NCBI GenBank assembly: GCA_023159155.1
Contig: JAJNNX010000052.1
Span: 333,969-397,968, forward strand
Direction: 5' to 3'
DNA length: 64,000 nt
From: Ustulina deusta
Taxonomy: Eukaryota; Ascomycota; Sordariomycetes; Xylariales; Xylariaceae
Made by a program: the position numbers and the translations under genes. The notes below the pieces were generated by a model. The model ran no database searches and was not told where the DNA came from. It saw only the letters and a program-made list of their open reading frames with translations. Below, in pieces: positions 24,182-35,831 of the stretch. The first letter of the stretch is position 1; every line of letters starts with the position of its first letter.

Positions 24182-25743
24182 TTTGTGTGTATATGTGGTA
24201 TATGGAAAGAGTTGTCGAGAATTATCGAGAACTAGAGACGCGAGGTAGTTGTTGTTTGTAGCAGGTCTGGTTGGATGTCAAGGGGCGAAATTGAGAGACA
24301 CAAATGTTGAATGCGATGCGAAAGAGAAACGTGATGTGCTGTCCAGAGCTCTCTCGCGTACATTAGACTAATTACTGTAGTGCAGAACGATGCGGCCAGA
24401 TTTCCCCTTGCACTTTGAACTTCGCGCTGCCATTGGGTGGGTCTCCAGGAGCTATCCAAGTCTGGCTAGGTACTAAGTAGGTAAGTAACCAATCAAAAAA
24501 GACGCCTGTGCCTGTGCCACAAGACCCAAGGTGCATGAGCCACAGGAACACACGGGGTTGAGCCTCATTTCGCCAGCGGCCCCCAGAATCGCAGGCCAGG
24601 GGACCCAGAAGTTCCGAGTCAAGTCTCCTTTAGATCCACCTGGGCAATGATTACAGCGGGTCGGCGTCCTGGAGACAGGCAGCTCGCTGCCTTATTACTG
24701 CACATCTATGGGGCGTGACGGGAGCCCCAAGGCAACCTAAAATTAATCAAGTACATAGATTGTACCTCCTCGATAAATCGAGCCCAATCTTAGACTCCGA
24801 CTAACCTTCATCCTCTTCCAGTCGTACCAAAATCATGTCATCGGCGTTCACTAGTTTTCCTCCATCTTGCCGCTTAATTCTCCCTGTATCACGATCCTCC
24901 TAGACGCTGCTTGGTCTCCTTCATTCCCTCTTTACGATAAAACCCCGATCTGAACGCCCAGCCTCATCAGCACCGGCTCATCAGCGCCATCCCTCGCGAG
25001 CTTCTCGCGACTGGGCTCGATTCCTGGCAACCGACTCCTTTTCACATGCGATAACCCGCTGTTAGTTTGGCCCGACACGAGCCTTTCGGCTAACTCAAGC
25101 AACAATACACGTACGCGTCCACGCAGATATCTCGGGGTTGGTTATTGATCCAAGGGTCTGGGCTCGGGATTACAGACAGTGCTGTCCGCCTCAAGTCTTG
25201 TCTTTTTTTTTCTTTTTTCTCGAGCAACTACCAAGTCTCCAGTGATCTCTCTGCCTGTATTTTTCGCATCACCCCTTCACGTTCCAGGATCTGGACTTTA
25301 TATACACCGGCTCGCGTGTATCTAGGGAGACGTGGCCGAGATTGCGAGCACAGAGCTTCGTCTTGACATCTGATTGATTCGCCCGTCCATCCAGCCAGTA
25401 AGCTGGCGTTTTTCAGCGTTTTGTTCTGCCGCTTCGGCCGTTGAGACGGGGCAAGAAATTCAGAATTGCCTGAGAAAGGGGTTTGCGCGCGGCCGACGGT
25501 TCAACGTGTACGTATTGTACTATATCCTGTGAGATATCTTCTCTTCTTCGTTTCCTCTCGTCTTCCTCTGGGTCGCTTTTGCTACATGTACTCTTCTCGA
25601 TGACTGATTCAATGGACCAAAAGACGCCAGGAACTTCTTGTATCTTACTCTGAATACACTCAGTTGCTAGATACCACTCATCACTCTGACTCCATAACAC
25701 ACTTTGAAGCTCCATAACATACAGTCGTACCGTACCTTTGAAT
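24182..25743. promoter_or_regulatory. Divergent promoter region between SSS1 and the RRM gene
   Basis: A 1.56 kb spacer between two starts. Pyrimidine-rich stretches occur at 24780-24960 and 25200-25230, as in fungal leaders. No coding exon recognised. Confidence 0.45.
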
Positions 25744-26944
25744 ATGGCCGACGAGGATTTCGAGATTGACGTCTATGGCGATGCCAATGCCGATACTGAC
25801 TCCAAGGTCGACGATTCGAGTACCCAAGCCTACGACAGCAATACTAGCATTACAATTGCCAACGGCTCCAACCCCCCAGAATCCGTCAATAACGATAACA
25901 GCGCCAACCATCATAGCAATTATGACGGCCAAGATCAGAACAGCCATGACGACCATGGCGCCCCGTTTGCCAAATACCAACAGGGCGTTAAGCGGAAGGG
26001 AGAATCTGACGACAGACCAATCGACCCCGGTGCGACAAACTGTCTCCTACTCTCAGACCTGAACTGGTGGACGACGGATGATGATATTCGTGGCTGGGTC
26101 ACGCATGCCTCGTGCGAAGATGAGTTGAAGGATATTACGTTTAGTGAACATAAGGTGAACGGCAAAAGTAAAGGGTGCGTTCATGCTTCTTGGCGTTGTT
26201 CAGGTGTGGCAAATGCTAACAGCGAACTACAGCCAAGCTTATCTTGAGTTCTCGTCCCAGCAGGCAGCTACCGCCGCCAAACATCAGATCGAATCCGCAG
26301 GCTCTGAGGGTACCCAACCTGGAGGGAAGAAGCATAATGTAATATATTCTAGCCCAGTCACGAACCCGTTCCGCACCCTGCCAAAGGATGCCCCTGCTCG
26401 TGGCAAGGACAACTCAGTCTCGCGAGGTGGTGTCAGCGGGAGTTTCAATGAGCGCGGTGGTGGCAATTTCCGAGGTCGCGGTAATTTCAACGGACCCCGT
26501 GGTGGTTTCAACCGAAACTTTGCAGGAGGTAACATGGGCAGTGGCGGCGGCGGCGGCGGCTTTCACAACAACAACAATATGGGCGGAGGCGGAGGCGGAG
26601 GCGGCTTCGGGAACAACATGGGCGGCGGAGGTAACTTCGGCTTCGGTAATATGCCTGGCGGTGGTGGGGGCGGTTTCGGCTTCCGTGGTGGCATGATGGG
26701 TGGTAACATGGGCGGCGGTATGCGAGGAGGGATGCGTGGTGGGCGAGGTGGTGGCATGGGTCCCGGCATGAACCCAGGCGTCGGCGCGGGAATGAATAAC
26801 GGCATGATGGGGGGCATGGGGGGTATGGGCATGCCTATGATGGGCTTTCAACAGCCTCACTTCAACCCGGCCTTCTTTGGGGGCAACCACCAGCAGACGG
26901 ACTGGCAGAATCCACACGGAGCCAAACGGCCGCGGGGAGAATAG
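25744..26944 (+). CDS. RRM RNA-binding protein, CPSF6/CFIm68-like, with Gly/Met-rich C-terminus
   Basis: Probably an mRNA 3'-end-processing or other nuclear RNA-binding protein. Two exons (25744-26174, 26233-26944; 58 bp intron) give 380 aa. The start is ATG 25744; a TTG-started frame is six bases longer. Residues 1-90 are acidic and Asn/Ser-rich. The RRM (about 97-165) has RNP2 [17 protein letters not shown] and, completed across the intron, RNP1 GKSKGQAYLEF; the WWTTDDD and NGKSKG signatures resemble CPSF6. From about 220 the protein is RGG/Gly/Met/Asn/Phe-rich (FRGRGNF, GGGGGGF blocks), a low-complexity tail. The exact CFIm role is inferred. Confidence 0.82.
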
Positions 26945-27410
26945 TGAGTTTCTGGGTGGCCGTGCCGTTACTGTAACCGACCGCCTGATATTGACATGTG
27001 AGATTACTACTGAAAACGGCGTTTGTATTTCATTGATTGGTCAGGCAGGCAAGGACAGGAAGGGAATGGGAAGGGCAAAGTTCGTTCTTCAAGCTTTCGC
27101 AGCACCTACATTGGCATGTGTCAGCTTTGTGTAGATTAGTATACCTCGAGTTGTCCCAGGTGCGAGACAGCTAGAATACCAAAAACGAAATGGGAGGCTA
27201 GCTTTTTCTGTAGAGCAAAATCCCGAACTTTAATTGGCTCCATTCTAAGAACTCCTAACTACATCTCGATACTACATCTTGGTGACCATACTGTTAAGTA
27301 TATATATTTACATGTGATGCTAAAGACAGATGACAAGATAGAAGACACGCTTGCTAGGGTCTATGCACGTCTTCCAGCGACGGCCGCAAAGAGGCAAATA
27401 ACCATCTGAA
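26945..27410. other. Convergent intergenic region
   Basis: 3' flanks of the RRM gene and the DUF7704 gene. Nothing coding seen. Confidence 0.4.
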
Positions 27411-28220
27411 TTAGAGTTCCTTCTTCGAGACTTGGACAGGCGTATCAGGACCGAATAGGCCAAGAAGATATGCCGTTCGAGTTAGACCTAAAAAAGCCTA
27501 AAGATGTGCATGTTAGATATAAGGAGCGAAGCAGGAGAGAGCGATGTGACTCACGGTAAACCCGACATTGCCCCATGTGACGGCGTTCCAAGTGGCTACG
27601 TCAACAGCCCTCTCGTAGCCTAAGCCCCAGCAGGTGAGTCCTACGTGAGTGATGTCTGCGATCCTGTCACGGTCACACATGGACTGAGTCAGTGGACATT
27701 CGTTCTTATTGAGGCTTACACGTCCCCGGTGCTCGCGAGGAAAGACGTCCGTTTGAGGCTCCAACATAAATCATTGGTATTTTATATCATCTTGAGATGA
27801 AACAATTGTCGTATATGGGAGATAGGGGATAAAATGGGAATGGGTAGTGTAAGTGTAAGTAAGTCAAGGCCACTCACAGCAAAGCAACGAGGTAATTCCG
27901 GACAACCCTCGGCTCGCTGGTGGTGTATAGCACAGCGACGCCGACGAGGAACAGGAGGCCGTAGGCGTTGCCTAGTTGCAGGGCGACGAGACGCGCGTTC
28001 TCGGACGAGATGGGCGATGCGGCGCTGCTGTCGATTTGGCTCGCTATGAACCAATCTACGTCCACCAGGGGTCCGAGACAGCCCGCAATTCTGGCCGTGT
28101 TAGCCTTGCGGTGGTGTGTGTAGGGTGTTAGGTAAGTCAGTCAGAGAGTGCGGCTTACAGTGAGAGGGGCTCGATGATGGTGAAGACGGTGCGTGGGAAT
28201 GAGGGGAGTTGAGAGGCCAT
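27411..28220 (-). CDS. DUF7704-type fungal membrane protein
   Basis: Small integral membrane protein of unknown function, fungal-restricted family. Four exons (28159-28220, 27878-28090, 27555-27663, 27411-27497; introns 68, 214, 57 bp) give 156 aa, which is hard to see without splicing. Start MASQLPSFPRTVFTIIEPLSL; then IAGCLGPLVDVDWFIASQ; a long helix QLGNAYGLLFLVGVAVLY; YLVALLIADITHVGLTCWGLG; WNAVTWGNVGFTAFLGLTR; and the end YLLGLFGPDTP. Four hydrophobic segments are visible. The second intron (214 bp) is the longest in the window. The family assignment is from memory of the motif order; the gene model is well supported by frame and splice sites. Confidence 0.78.
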
Positions 28221-28967
28221 CGCTCCCCTTTCTTCACTGGGATGACTTGCTGCTGTGGCTTTGGGCGTGCGGATGTATATCTCATACAGGTGGGAGGTGT
28301 GTATATGCGGGTAGATTGCCTACTTGATAGTCTGTGAGCCAAATGGTGAGAAGTCAGTTATCAATTGAAGAAAGAAAGTGACAAGGTGATATGACAGGTC
28401 ACGGTGAAGGTTTAGGTATGAGCAATGAGCAGAAGGATGAACCTTGTCACGGCAGGGTAGGGAGTGCGTACATGAAGACGCAGACACGCCGATTTTCACA
28501 TTTCACAGGGCGGAAGAACGTCGTCGCAGCCCAGATGGAGGTCGAGATGGGTGACGGCCAGCAACCGTGGCTTTGGAGCGTCTGGCAGGGGTAGCTCGCA
28601 TGTCTGGACCATGTAACGTCGAGGATACTTAGCATATAGGTATACCATATGCCCAGGCCAGTGCATGTGTTAATGGAGACCTACACGAGGCCTTGGGTTG
28701 GCGGTGATCGGCTCCCGGGTTCATATCTTGGGTCTTGTCTTGGATGTCTGAGAATGTCGGGATCCCATTGGCTCACGGCCTAGAGACCGATGTGGGATCG
28801 TCACATTGTAGCAGCGAATCATAGCGACGGGTTTGTGGCCTCTGGACCCTCACCAACGTCTGCATCAATCAACGTGTGCATGCAGTCTCTCTAACCAACA
28901 AAAAAACCACGAGCAACGGAATGCCACTAGATACACTACACGACCGCTACCTATTGTTACCTACTAC

Positions 28968-29040
28968 CTTACCTACCTCCCTACCTACCTCCCTACCTAC
29001 CTACATACATACATATGTAGGTAGTTACCGCCTTATCTAC
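28968..29040. repeat. CTAC (CTACCTAC...) tetranucleotide repeat with TACATA variants
   Basis: Imperfect run of ACCTACCT units turning into TACATACATA and then the complementary GTAGGTAG, so it can fold on itself. Confidence 0.8.
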
Positions 29041-29875
29041 ATAAGTACCTAGGTAGCTACTACTAGGTAAGGTTAGACAGCACTGCTGCGGGCCGTACTC
29101 CCACTACTACCGCACCGCTATAGGGGGTACTTTGTGTAGACCACGTTTGTCCCATCCCAGCCAGCCAGAGGCCGACCGAGGCGTTCGCTTGTTCTTCCTA
29201 TTGCAACAAACGTCGACGTTGGAACTGCTCCGGGTCCTGCATACATAGTACCTACCTACATACTACCTACATATGTACGTATTTTTCATTATATTAATTC
29301 CTTTTTTATTTTTTATTTCCCCCCCCTTCAAAAACACTATCACTGCTACCAGGTAGGAGGTACCTCAGTTGTATGGCATGGGATCTTGGTCTTATGTACC
29401 TTAGGTATTCAAGCTGTTTTGCTATCTTGTGTCACCCCAAACGCTCCATCGTACAGACGTACCTACTCCTCGCTTGCTTCTGACACTTACTATGCCACTG
29501 CTACAGTCGAGGTCTACATACAGTACACCAGCACTCGCTTTCCAGACCTACATGTACCACTACCTACGTTGTGCTGTCTGTCGTGTCGTGCCGTGACGCC
29601 GTGCCGCCGCGACGCCGCGAAAAAAGGCAGTTTAGTTTATCAGTCGGTTCACCTCAATTGGATCCAGAAACCCTTTTCCTACTGCCTAGGTATATACACC
29701 TACCTCTACTTCTTGTACCACCTATACCAAACCATCCTTCTGCATGGCCTAGCTTCCGCATATCCTGCCTAGGTACCTCCCGTTGCATTTAGCTGCTGCA
29801 GCTCCTCCTGCTTTTAGAGAGCATCGTTTCTCTCCCTGATAAAAGACTTGAGTTCGGGTTATTTATCTGTCGTGT

Positions 29876-29955
29876 CTGCCTGTCTGTCTGTCTGTCTGCC
29901 TGCCTGTCTGCCTGCCTGTCTGTTTGTCTATCTACAGTCTGCCTGCCTGTTACTG
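29876..29955. repeat. CTGT/CTGC microsatellite
   Basis: About 17 units of CTGT or CTGC followed by GTTACTGCTACTGC triplet-like repeats. In the putative 5' leader region of the Myb gene. Confidence 0.8.
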
Positions 29956-30266
29956 TTACTGCTACTGCTACTGCTACGGCTACCTCTATTGTTCCACTGC
30001 CGCTCGACTGTTCTAGCTAGGTAGCTTGAATAACTACCTGCCCGTACCCATCCAGGACCATATTTGTCGTGCTTGCTCTGTTTGTTTTGTCCTCCATCCA
30101 ATTGCCTCGATGTTGTCTTGAGAGAGTTGCTTTGCCACTTGGCTCGGCTCGCCCCTCTCTCGTGTTATCATCCCACCCGTTTTCGTCTGCTTCTATTCTC
30201 TCGCTTGGATACACGTTAAACCTGCTCTTCTGATGTTGACTTCTTCCTCCCCCCTGTTTGTTCAGT

Positions 30267-31871
30267 ATGGCTACAATTGAGCCGCGACTGATCCACCTGC
30301 TGAATGACTCAACCGCCACCTCGAGACAGGAGCTACCTTCCATCAAGGCCCTCAACTACCCTCAGACTTCGTCCCGCCCCCATCCCATCGAACCCGGTGC
30401 TGGTCAGAGACCTGGCCCACTCGACACCGCCGGGGGGGGCATAGCCTCGCAATCTATACTGTCGTTGTACTCCATCACGGACGAGACCCTCGCCGGCCCC
30501 TCGTTGAGAAAAGAAATCGCGAGCTACATCACGACGGATCGTCCATTCCCGACCCATGTCTCGTCCCAGGATCTGCGTATGATACTTGAGGATACGCCAA
30601 TCGACAATGCCGAAGATGTTTCGACTAAGAAGCGCCCCGTCAAGGAAGACTTTCCTCAATTGCCCCAGCCTCTCAAAAAACAGAAGGCGACTACCCACAT
30701 GTTCCCCCCCATCATAGTCGGCTTGCTCGAACCGCCCTCGAATGCCGCCCTCTTCCCGCCCATCTCGTCTGCGTCCTTCGAAACCCGTCAACGCTCTGAA
30801 CCCCCGCAATCTCTCAATCTGACGAGACCTCTCGAGGTCCAGGGCCTTCCCGAAGAAATTACAGTTCCGAGTCCCCCTCCAGATGCCGAACGAACACCAA
30901 CAGGGAAGCTCAAGCGGAGAGCCGCAAAGCCACGTCGGAAATGGTCTGAGGAGGAAACGAATCACTTGCTGTTGGGTGTCAGCAAGCATGGTGTCGGCAG
31001 ATGGACTGACATTCTCGAAGACCCGGGATACAAGTTCAATGAACGAACAGCTGGTGACCTCAAAGACAGGTTTCGCACTTGCTGCCCCGAGGAGCTTCGT
31101 GGAACCGCTGGCGCCAAGGCTGATGGATCAGAACCACCCACAGCGCCCAGGAGCGAGAAGAAGCCTAGGAAGGGGATCATGTCGGAGAATATACTAAATG
31201 ACACGGAAGAAGAAATCGAGATCGAGAAGATTTGGTCGGGGCAAAATGATTCGGAATCAGCACCGAAACAACGAAAAAGCAGGGCACACCGGAAGAAATT
31301 GGAAGATCTGGCAGAGCTCGGTATCAAAGGACCGTTTAAGAAGTCACAGCGGAGGGAGAGGCGGCCCTTCTCCGAGCAGGATGACCGGGAAATATTGGAA
31401 GGGTTTGAAATGTACGGCCCTCATTGGACGAAAATTCAGAGGGACCCTAGGTTCAACTTGTCCAGTAGACAACCGACAGATTTGCGGGACAGACTACGGA
31501 ACAAATATCCCGAAAAGTTTGTGAGCACGGAAAAGACTGCTATGCAAGTTCGGGAACCTGGAGGACGAGGCAATAGTCTGTTAGAGCCCTCGGTCAATAT
31601 GGCTATTGATGGCTCTCTGCACCTTTCTAAAACATCTCTTCTCGAACCCCAGCTGAACAGAACTGGCTCACGAGAGGATATCCCCAAGTGGGCATCGCTG
31701 AGTGGTGTCTTGGAGCTTGGGGAGCAAGCCCAGACTCATTCAGGCTTGTATTGGGGTGAGAGTGGCGGAGGAGGTTTTCCATCGGGTGAGATGGACATCT
31801 CACGTCTTTTGCTTGACGACACCCAGATCATGAGCGAACCGCTTTCTACTGATCGAAGAGGTTTTGGTTGA
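30267..31871 (+). CDS. Two-Myb DNA-binding protein, Teb1/Tay1-like
   Basis: Teb1 (fission yeast) and Tay1 (Yarrowia) are double-Myb proteins that bind TTAGGG-type DNA at telomeres and promoters (family knowledge). Intronless 534 aa frame from ATG 30267. Myb 1 at about 224-280: RRKWSEEETNHLLLGVSKHG, VGRWTDILEDPGYKFNERT, DLKDRFRTCCPEEL. Myb 2 at about 365-420: RRPFSEQDDREILEGFEMYG, PHWTKIQRDPRFNLSSRQ, TDLRDRLRNKYPEKF. Both keep the spaced aromatic residues and the recognition-helix pattern D-L-(K/R)-D-R. The rest is Pro/Ser-rich and likely disordered. A CAG just upstream of the ATG could be the end of a 5' UTR intron. The Teb1/Tay1 call is inferred from the paired domains; general Myb identity is firm. 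Confidence 0.8.
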   Translation: MATIEPRLIHLLNDSTATSRQELPSIKALNYPQTSSRPHPIEPGAGQRPGPLDTAGGGIASQSILSLYSITDETLAGPSLRKEIASYITTDRPFPTHVSSQDLRMILEDTPIDNAEDVSTKKRPVKEDFPQLPQPLKKQKATTHMFPPIIVGLLEPPSNAALFPPISSASFETRQRSEPPQSLNLTRPLEVQGLPEEITVPSPPPDAERTPTGKLKRRAAKPRRKWSEEETNHLLLGVSKHGVGRWTDILEDPGYKFNERTAGDLKDRFRTCCPEELRGTAGAKADGSEPPTAPRSEKKPRKGIMSENILNDTEEEIEIEKIWSGQNDSESAPKQRKSRAHRKKLEDLAELGIKGPFKKSQRRERRPFSEQDDREILEGFEMYGPHWTKIQRDPRFNLSSRQPTDLRDRLRNKYPEKFVSTEKTAMQVREPGGRGNSLLEPSVNMAIDGSLHLSKTSLLEPQLNRTGSREDIPKWASLSGVLELGEQAQTHSGLYWGESGGGGFPSGEMDISRLLLDDTQIMSEPLSTDRRGFG

Positions 31872-32993
31872 GCAAGACGTCCCAATTCCTCAGGAATATT
31901 ACGTTTACGCGGATATTAGGATATATTCACCCTGGAGAGATCGAGAACGCGACGGGAAGCCGACTTCTAACGAAGATGGTTCTTACCGCTGGTGACAGCG
32001 TGTTATGGCGGGCAGGTGGGTCGGTTCTCAGGTGAATGGACAACAACGAGTGCGCATGATTGAAGTTTTTATGTACTGTGATAGGGGCGGTAGATGACTG
32101 CTACGAAAAATGAAGACGAAAGTAAGGGACAGGGCTGGGTTACGAGCCACATGACGGAACAGACCCATAGGGAAAGAAGGGTCGCAGAGTTGCCCTTCAC
32201 TCCGTGGTTCAAGTACGACTCGGGAATCAAACTTCTGTCTTTACCGATTCGAACGAAGGAAAGACATGGTTCAGTGAGCGAATGTATGTACCTGGTTGTT
32301 TGGTGTGTTCTAGACTTTGAAGATAATTCGCACATAAAAAAGAGCAGAAAAAATGAGGAAAAATCAGTCAGCGAACGGAACAGTCCAATACATTCCACTA
32401 TCCTCGTGAATATATACAAAGTAGCATTCACGGCGGTATGCGCTCCGGCAATCACGACGTAATAAATTATAGTATAGCTCTACACCTTTTACCTAGTTTG
32501 GCTCTAATTGGGCTTTCATCCAGTGGGACTATTGTTCCAAATCTAGTTGAGAAGGTTGGTTCAAGGTACTTGATTATTTTGGCCAAATTTTATATCAGGT
32601 TGCCTTGAAAATAGTTAACCTAGACAGTTGTCAACGAAAATGCCTCTCCTGTCGTGTTTTGTTGCTAAGGTCCACATTGGCTATCGGCAAGTACTGCCGG
32701 TAGGTAAGTTGCTAGATTGAATCTTGATGCCTTTTCGAGTAAATGATGTTATCCAATTGGCCAAACTAGTGGAATTCGGACATCAGCTGATAGACGAGAG
32801 ATGTCAGGTGGATAAGAGTGGCACTCAGCTGGCAAGAAGTACAGTCAAGCTTAGACCATGCCGTTATCAGCCCTACCTACCCACAAGCGGCGCACCTTTT
32901 TTTTATCGTGCGTAATTGATAACCTCCGAAACCCACGGCAAAGGACGACGACGACAAGACCTCGACGACGCATTCTCCCACAGGACCGCCAAG
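31872..32993. other. Intergenic region upstream of ribosomal protein uL15 gene
   Basis: 3' flank of the Myb gene, then promoter of the uL15 gene with a T-run at 32897-32905 about 90 bp before its ATG. No coding exon recognised. Confidence 0.45.
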
Positions 32994-33599
32994 ATGCCGA
33001 CTCGCTTTTCAAAGACACGCAAGCACCGCGGCCATGTCAGCGCTGGACATGGTCGTGTAGGAAAGCACAGAAAGCACCCCGGTGGTCGTGGTATGGCTGG
33101 TGGTCAGGTAAGACCAAAAACACCAATCGCGAAGATGGATTACCGAAACCAGTCAATAAAATGGCTAACACAACCTGATAGCATCACCACCGCACAAATC
33201 TCGACAAGTACCATCCTGGTTACTTCGGTAAGGTCGGTATGCGACACTTCCACCTGTTGAGAAATCACCAATGGAACCCGACAGTCAACGTTGACAAGGT
33301 AAATGAACCACACTCGATTCCCCCTGGGTCGAAATGTCTAGTTATGAAGTTGGTCTAACAAGAATGCCTTTTCGTTCTAGCTCGCTTCCCTTCTTCCCCA
33401 AGATCTGCGCGAGAAGTACGTCTCCGGCGAGGCGAAAGACACAGCCCCCGTCATCGACCTGTTGGCCCTCGGATACTCGAAGCTTCTCGGAAAGGGAAGA
33501 TGCCCCGATATTCCCTTCGTCGTGCGCGCCAGATATGTCAGCAAGGATGCCGAGCGCAAAATCACAGAGGCTGGTGGTGTCATCGAGTTGGTGGCATAA
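32994..33599 (+). CDS. RPL28: 60S ribosomal protein uL15 (yeast L28 / human L27a)
   Basis: Large ribosomal subunit protein. Three exons (32994-33107, 33182-33298, 33381-33599; introns 74 and 82 bp, all phase 0) give 149 aa, equal to the family length. Start [20 protein letters not shown], then GMAGGQ spliced to [20 protein letters not shown], and NVDK spliced to [13 protein letters not shown]; ends GGVIELVA. All junctions reproduce the conserved protein with no gap. Confidence 0.97.
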
Positions 33600-34734
33600 A
33601 AGGGGAAGTAGGAAGGCTGGCTGGCATGGCGTGCGGGAATGGGAACAGGGAACAATAGCATGAATGACAAATCCGATGATCTGAACCAAGCAAAACACCT
33701 CGGGCGGTCACTGGACAACACAATTTTTGATGATGGCGCGGCAACAAAATAATACCCAAATACACACAACACACAGACTAATGTGAAGCTGTGCTGTGCT
33801 GTGCAACCCTACTCTAGCCCTCTACGACATGTGTTTAGTTGCGGGTTCCTGCTGCCGCTAGACAATTCGACGATGGCGTTGGATTACGTTTGGCTCGAGT
33901 CTGAAGCGATGGGTTGTTGGGTTCCTATTACTGAGAGTGTGGCAAAGTCACTTTAATATCGTCACAAGAATTTCTAAACGATGGTGTCGGAAGGGGCCTC
34001 TGGACGGATGTGTACAGCGGCCCGATAATGACGGCTTGCATTATATTCTGACCTAGGCATGGAGGCAAAGGATTTGACCAAATGAAATAAACATGCTATA
34101 GCCCACGGGCACGGCCATTTTGTTCCTTCAGGCGCAATCACAATTTCCATTCAATATACTCATGTTATGAGAATGTGTCCTTCGGGGAGTTGCCGTGGAG
34201 AGGCACAATTCAACTTAAGCGAGTCCTTCACCTCGGTGAGGAACTGGGTATATAGGCCCTTTTTTGCTCGAGGAACGTGTCAATCGATATGGCTTTTAAG
34301 ATGTGAGACTGTCCCTGTTACAAGCAGGAAATTAAGCCTATCACCAAATTCACATTAGACAGGTACGCCATTCAATTCATTATATAGCAATCTTACAATG
34401 CAGTATGTTAGGCAGTGTCGAGGGTTAGAGTAGGTAGGTACTAGTATCTACCGAGAAACCGTGTTATTTGATTGGTTGGTATTTTTCCACGCTAGGAACA
34501 ACTCCTAGGTACCAGACATTTTGCAATTGGCAGAACTAGCCGATACCTGGGTACGCTTAGATTGATCCACAATTCTTATCTTATCAATTTTAGGTAGGGC
34601 ACAACAGCCCTTTTTCGCTTCCCCCCCAAAAACTAAGAATCTGATCCGTCCCCAACTGTTTGCAGGTCCGAATTGAGTGTCTCGATCATCGTCCACCAAC
34701 TTCACGACAGCTCACCAGCCATCAAATCGTCAAA
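33600..34734. promoter_or_regulatory. Intergenic region between the two ribosomal protein genes
   Basis: Carries the uL15 3' UTR and the eS4 promoter. TAGGTAGG/CCTAGGTA motifs occur at 34430-34512 and near 34535, within 300 bp of the eS4 start. No gene recognised. Confidence 0.45.
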
Positions 34735-35831
34735 ATGGGTCGAGGACCGTAAGTTAGGCTTCCCTTGAAACAGCCCTGCATTCCATGCCGGTCGCAAAGG
34801 TCGTCTTGTTCGTCGAGACAGACACAACTAGCGCAACGCAATACGCCGATTCTGAGTACTGACTTATTCTCGCTTCACAGGAAGAAGCACCAAAAGCGCC
34901 TCAGCGCCCCCTCTCACTGGCTTCTCGACAAGCTCTCGGGAACCTACGCCCCCAAGGCCTCGCCCGGTCCTCACAAGCAGCGAGAGTGCCTCCCCCTCAT
35001 CATCTTCATCCGCAACCGTCTCAAGTATGCGTTGAACTACCGCGAGACGAGGGCCATCCTCATGCAGCGCCTTGTCAAGGTTGACGGCAAGGTCCGCACC
35101 GACACCACCTACCCCGCCGGCTTCATGGACGTCATCACCCTCGAGAAGACGGGCGAGAACTTCCGCCTCGTCTACGACACCAAGGGCCGCTACACTGTCC
35201 ACCGCATCCAAGAGGAGGAGGCCGCCTACAAGCTGGGCAAGGTCAAGCGCGTACAGCTGGGCAAGGGCGGCATCCCATTCTTGGTCACGCACGATGCGAG
35301 AACGTAAGTGTTCTGTCAGACATCATTCAGCCGTTGGATCAAGCTTTGGTTGAACCACCCTTCAACGCTACAGCGACACCCACAACGAAACCCCACGTTG
35401 TACCCGTCGAGCTTCGAACTGATGGCTGGTATGTTTTCCCTTTCTGGTCCTATTGCTAACGTGATTGTCTCCGCTACAGCATCCGTTACCCCGACCCTCT
35501 GATCAAGGTCAACGACACTGTCAAGATTGACCTCGCCACTGGCAAGATCACCGACTCCATCAAGTTTGATACTGGCGCCATTGCCATGATTACTGGTGGT
35601 CGTAACATGGGTCGTGTCGGTGTCATCACCCACCGTGAGCGCCACGACGGTGGTTTCAACATTGTCCACGTCAAGGATGCCATTGACAACAGCTTCGCCA
35701 CGCGCGAGAACAACGTCTTCGTCATTGGCTCCGAGAAGCCCTGGATCTCTCTGCCCAAGGGCCGTGGTGTCAAGCTTTCCATTGCCGAGGAGAGAGACCG
35801 CCGCCGAGCCCAGGCTCTGGCTGGTCACTAA
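34735..35831 (+). CDS. RPS4: 40S ribosomal protein eS4
   Basis: Small ribosomal subunit protein. Three exons (34735-34748, 34881-35303, 35480-35831; introns 132 and 176 bp) give 262 aa, the family length. Exon 1 is only 14 nt (MGRGP), continued as [24 protein letters not shown] is joined to [18 protein letters not shown]. The S4, central and KOW-type C-terminal parts are all present ([17 protein letters not shown]), ending QALAGH. Intron 2 contains an internal acceptor/donor pair (35373-35428) that could act as an optional exon. Confidence 0.97.

Larger units (their letters stand above)
28221..30266. promoter_or_regulatory. Divergent intergenic region with microsatellites
   Basis: A 2 kb spacer between the DUF7704 gene and the Myb gene. 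Contents: CTAC-type tetranucleotide repeats (28968-29040), TACCTA motifs (29240-29275), a CTGT/CTGC repeat (29876-29955) and a CT/TG-rich leader before the Myb gene. No coding exon recognised. Confidence 0.5.

Noticed and set aside
26414..26917. Minus-strand frames rich in His/Ala/Thr and in Pro/Met/Leu
   Set aside because: Antisense of the Gly/Met-rich tail of the RRM protein; repeats in the DNA keep other frames open.
28968..29040. CCTA repeats considered as telomere-like
   Set aside because: The unit is four bases (CTAC/CCTA), not CCCTAA, and it lies between genes.
32200..32230. Box-B-like GGTTCAAGT sequence considered as a tRNA
   Set aside because: No A box at the right distance and no cloverleaf arms; other GTTCGA matches in the window failed the same test.
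35304..35479. A fourth coding exon in eS4
   Set aside because: The internal segment reads into a TGA in the required frame, and direct joining of 35303 to 35480 gives the complete conserved protein.
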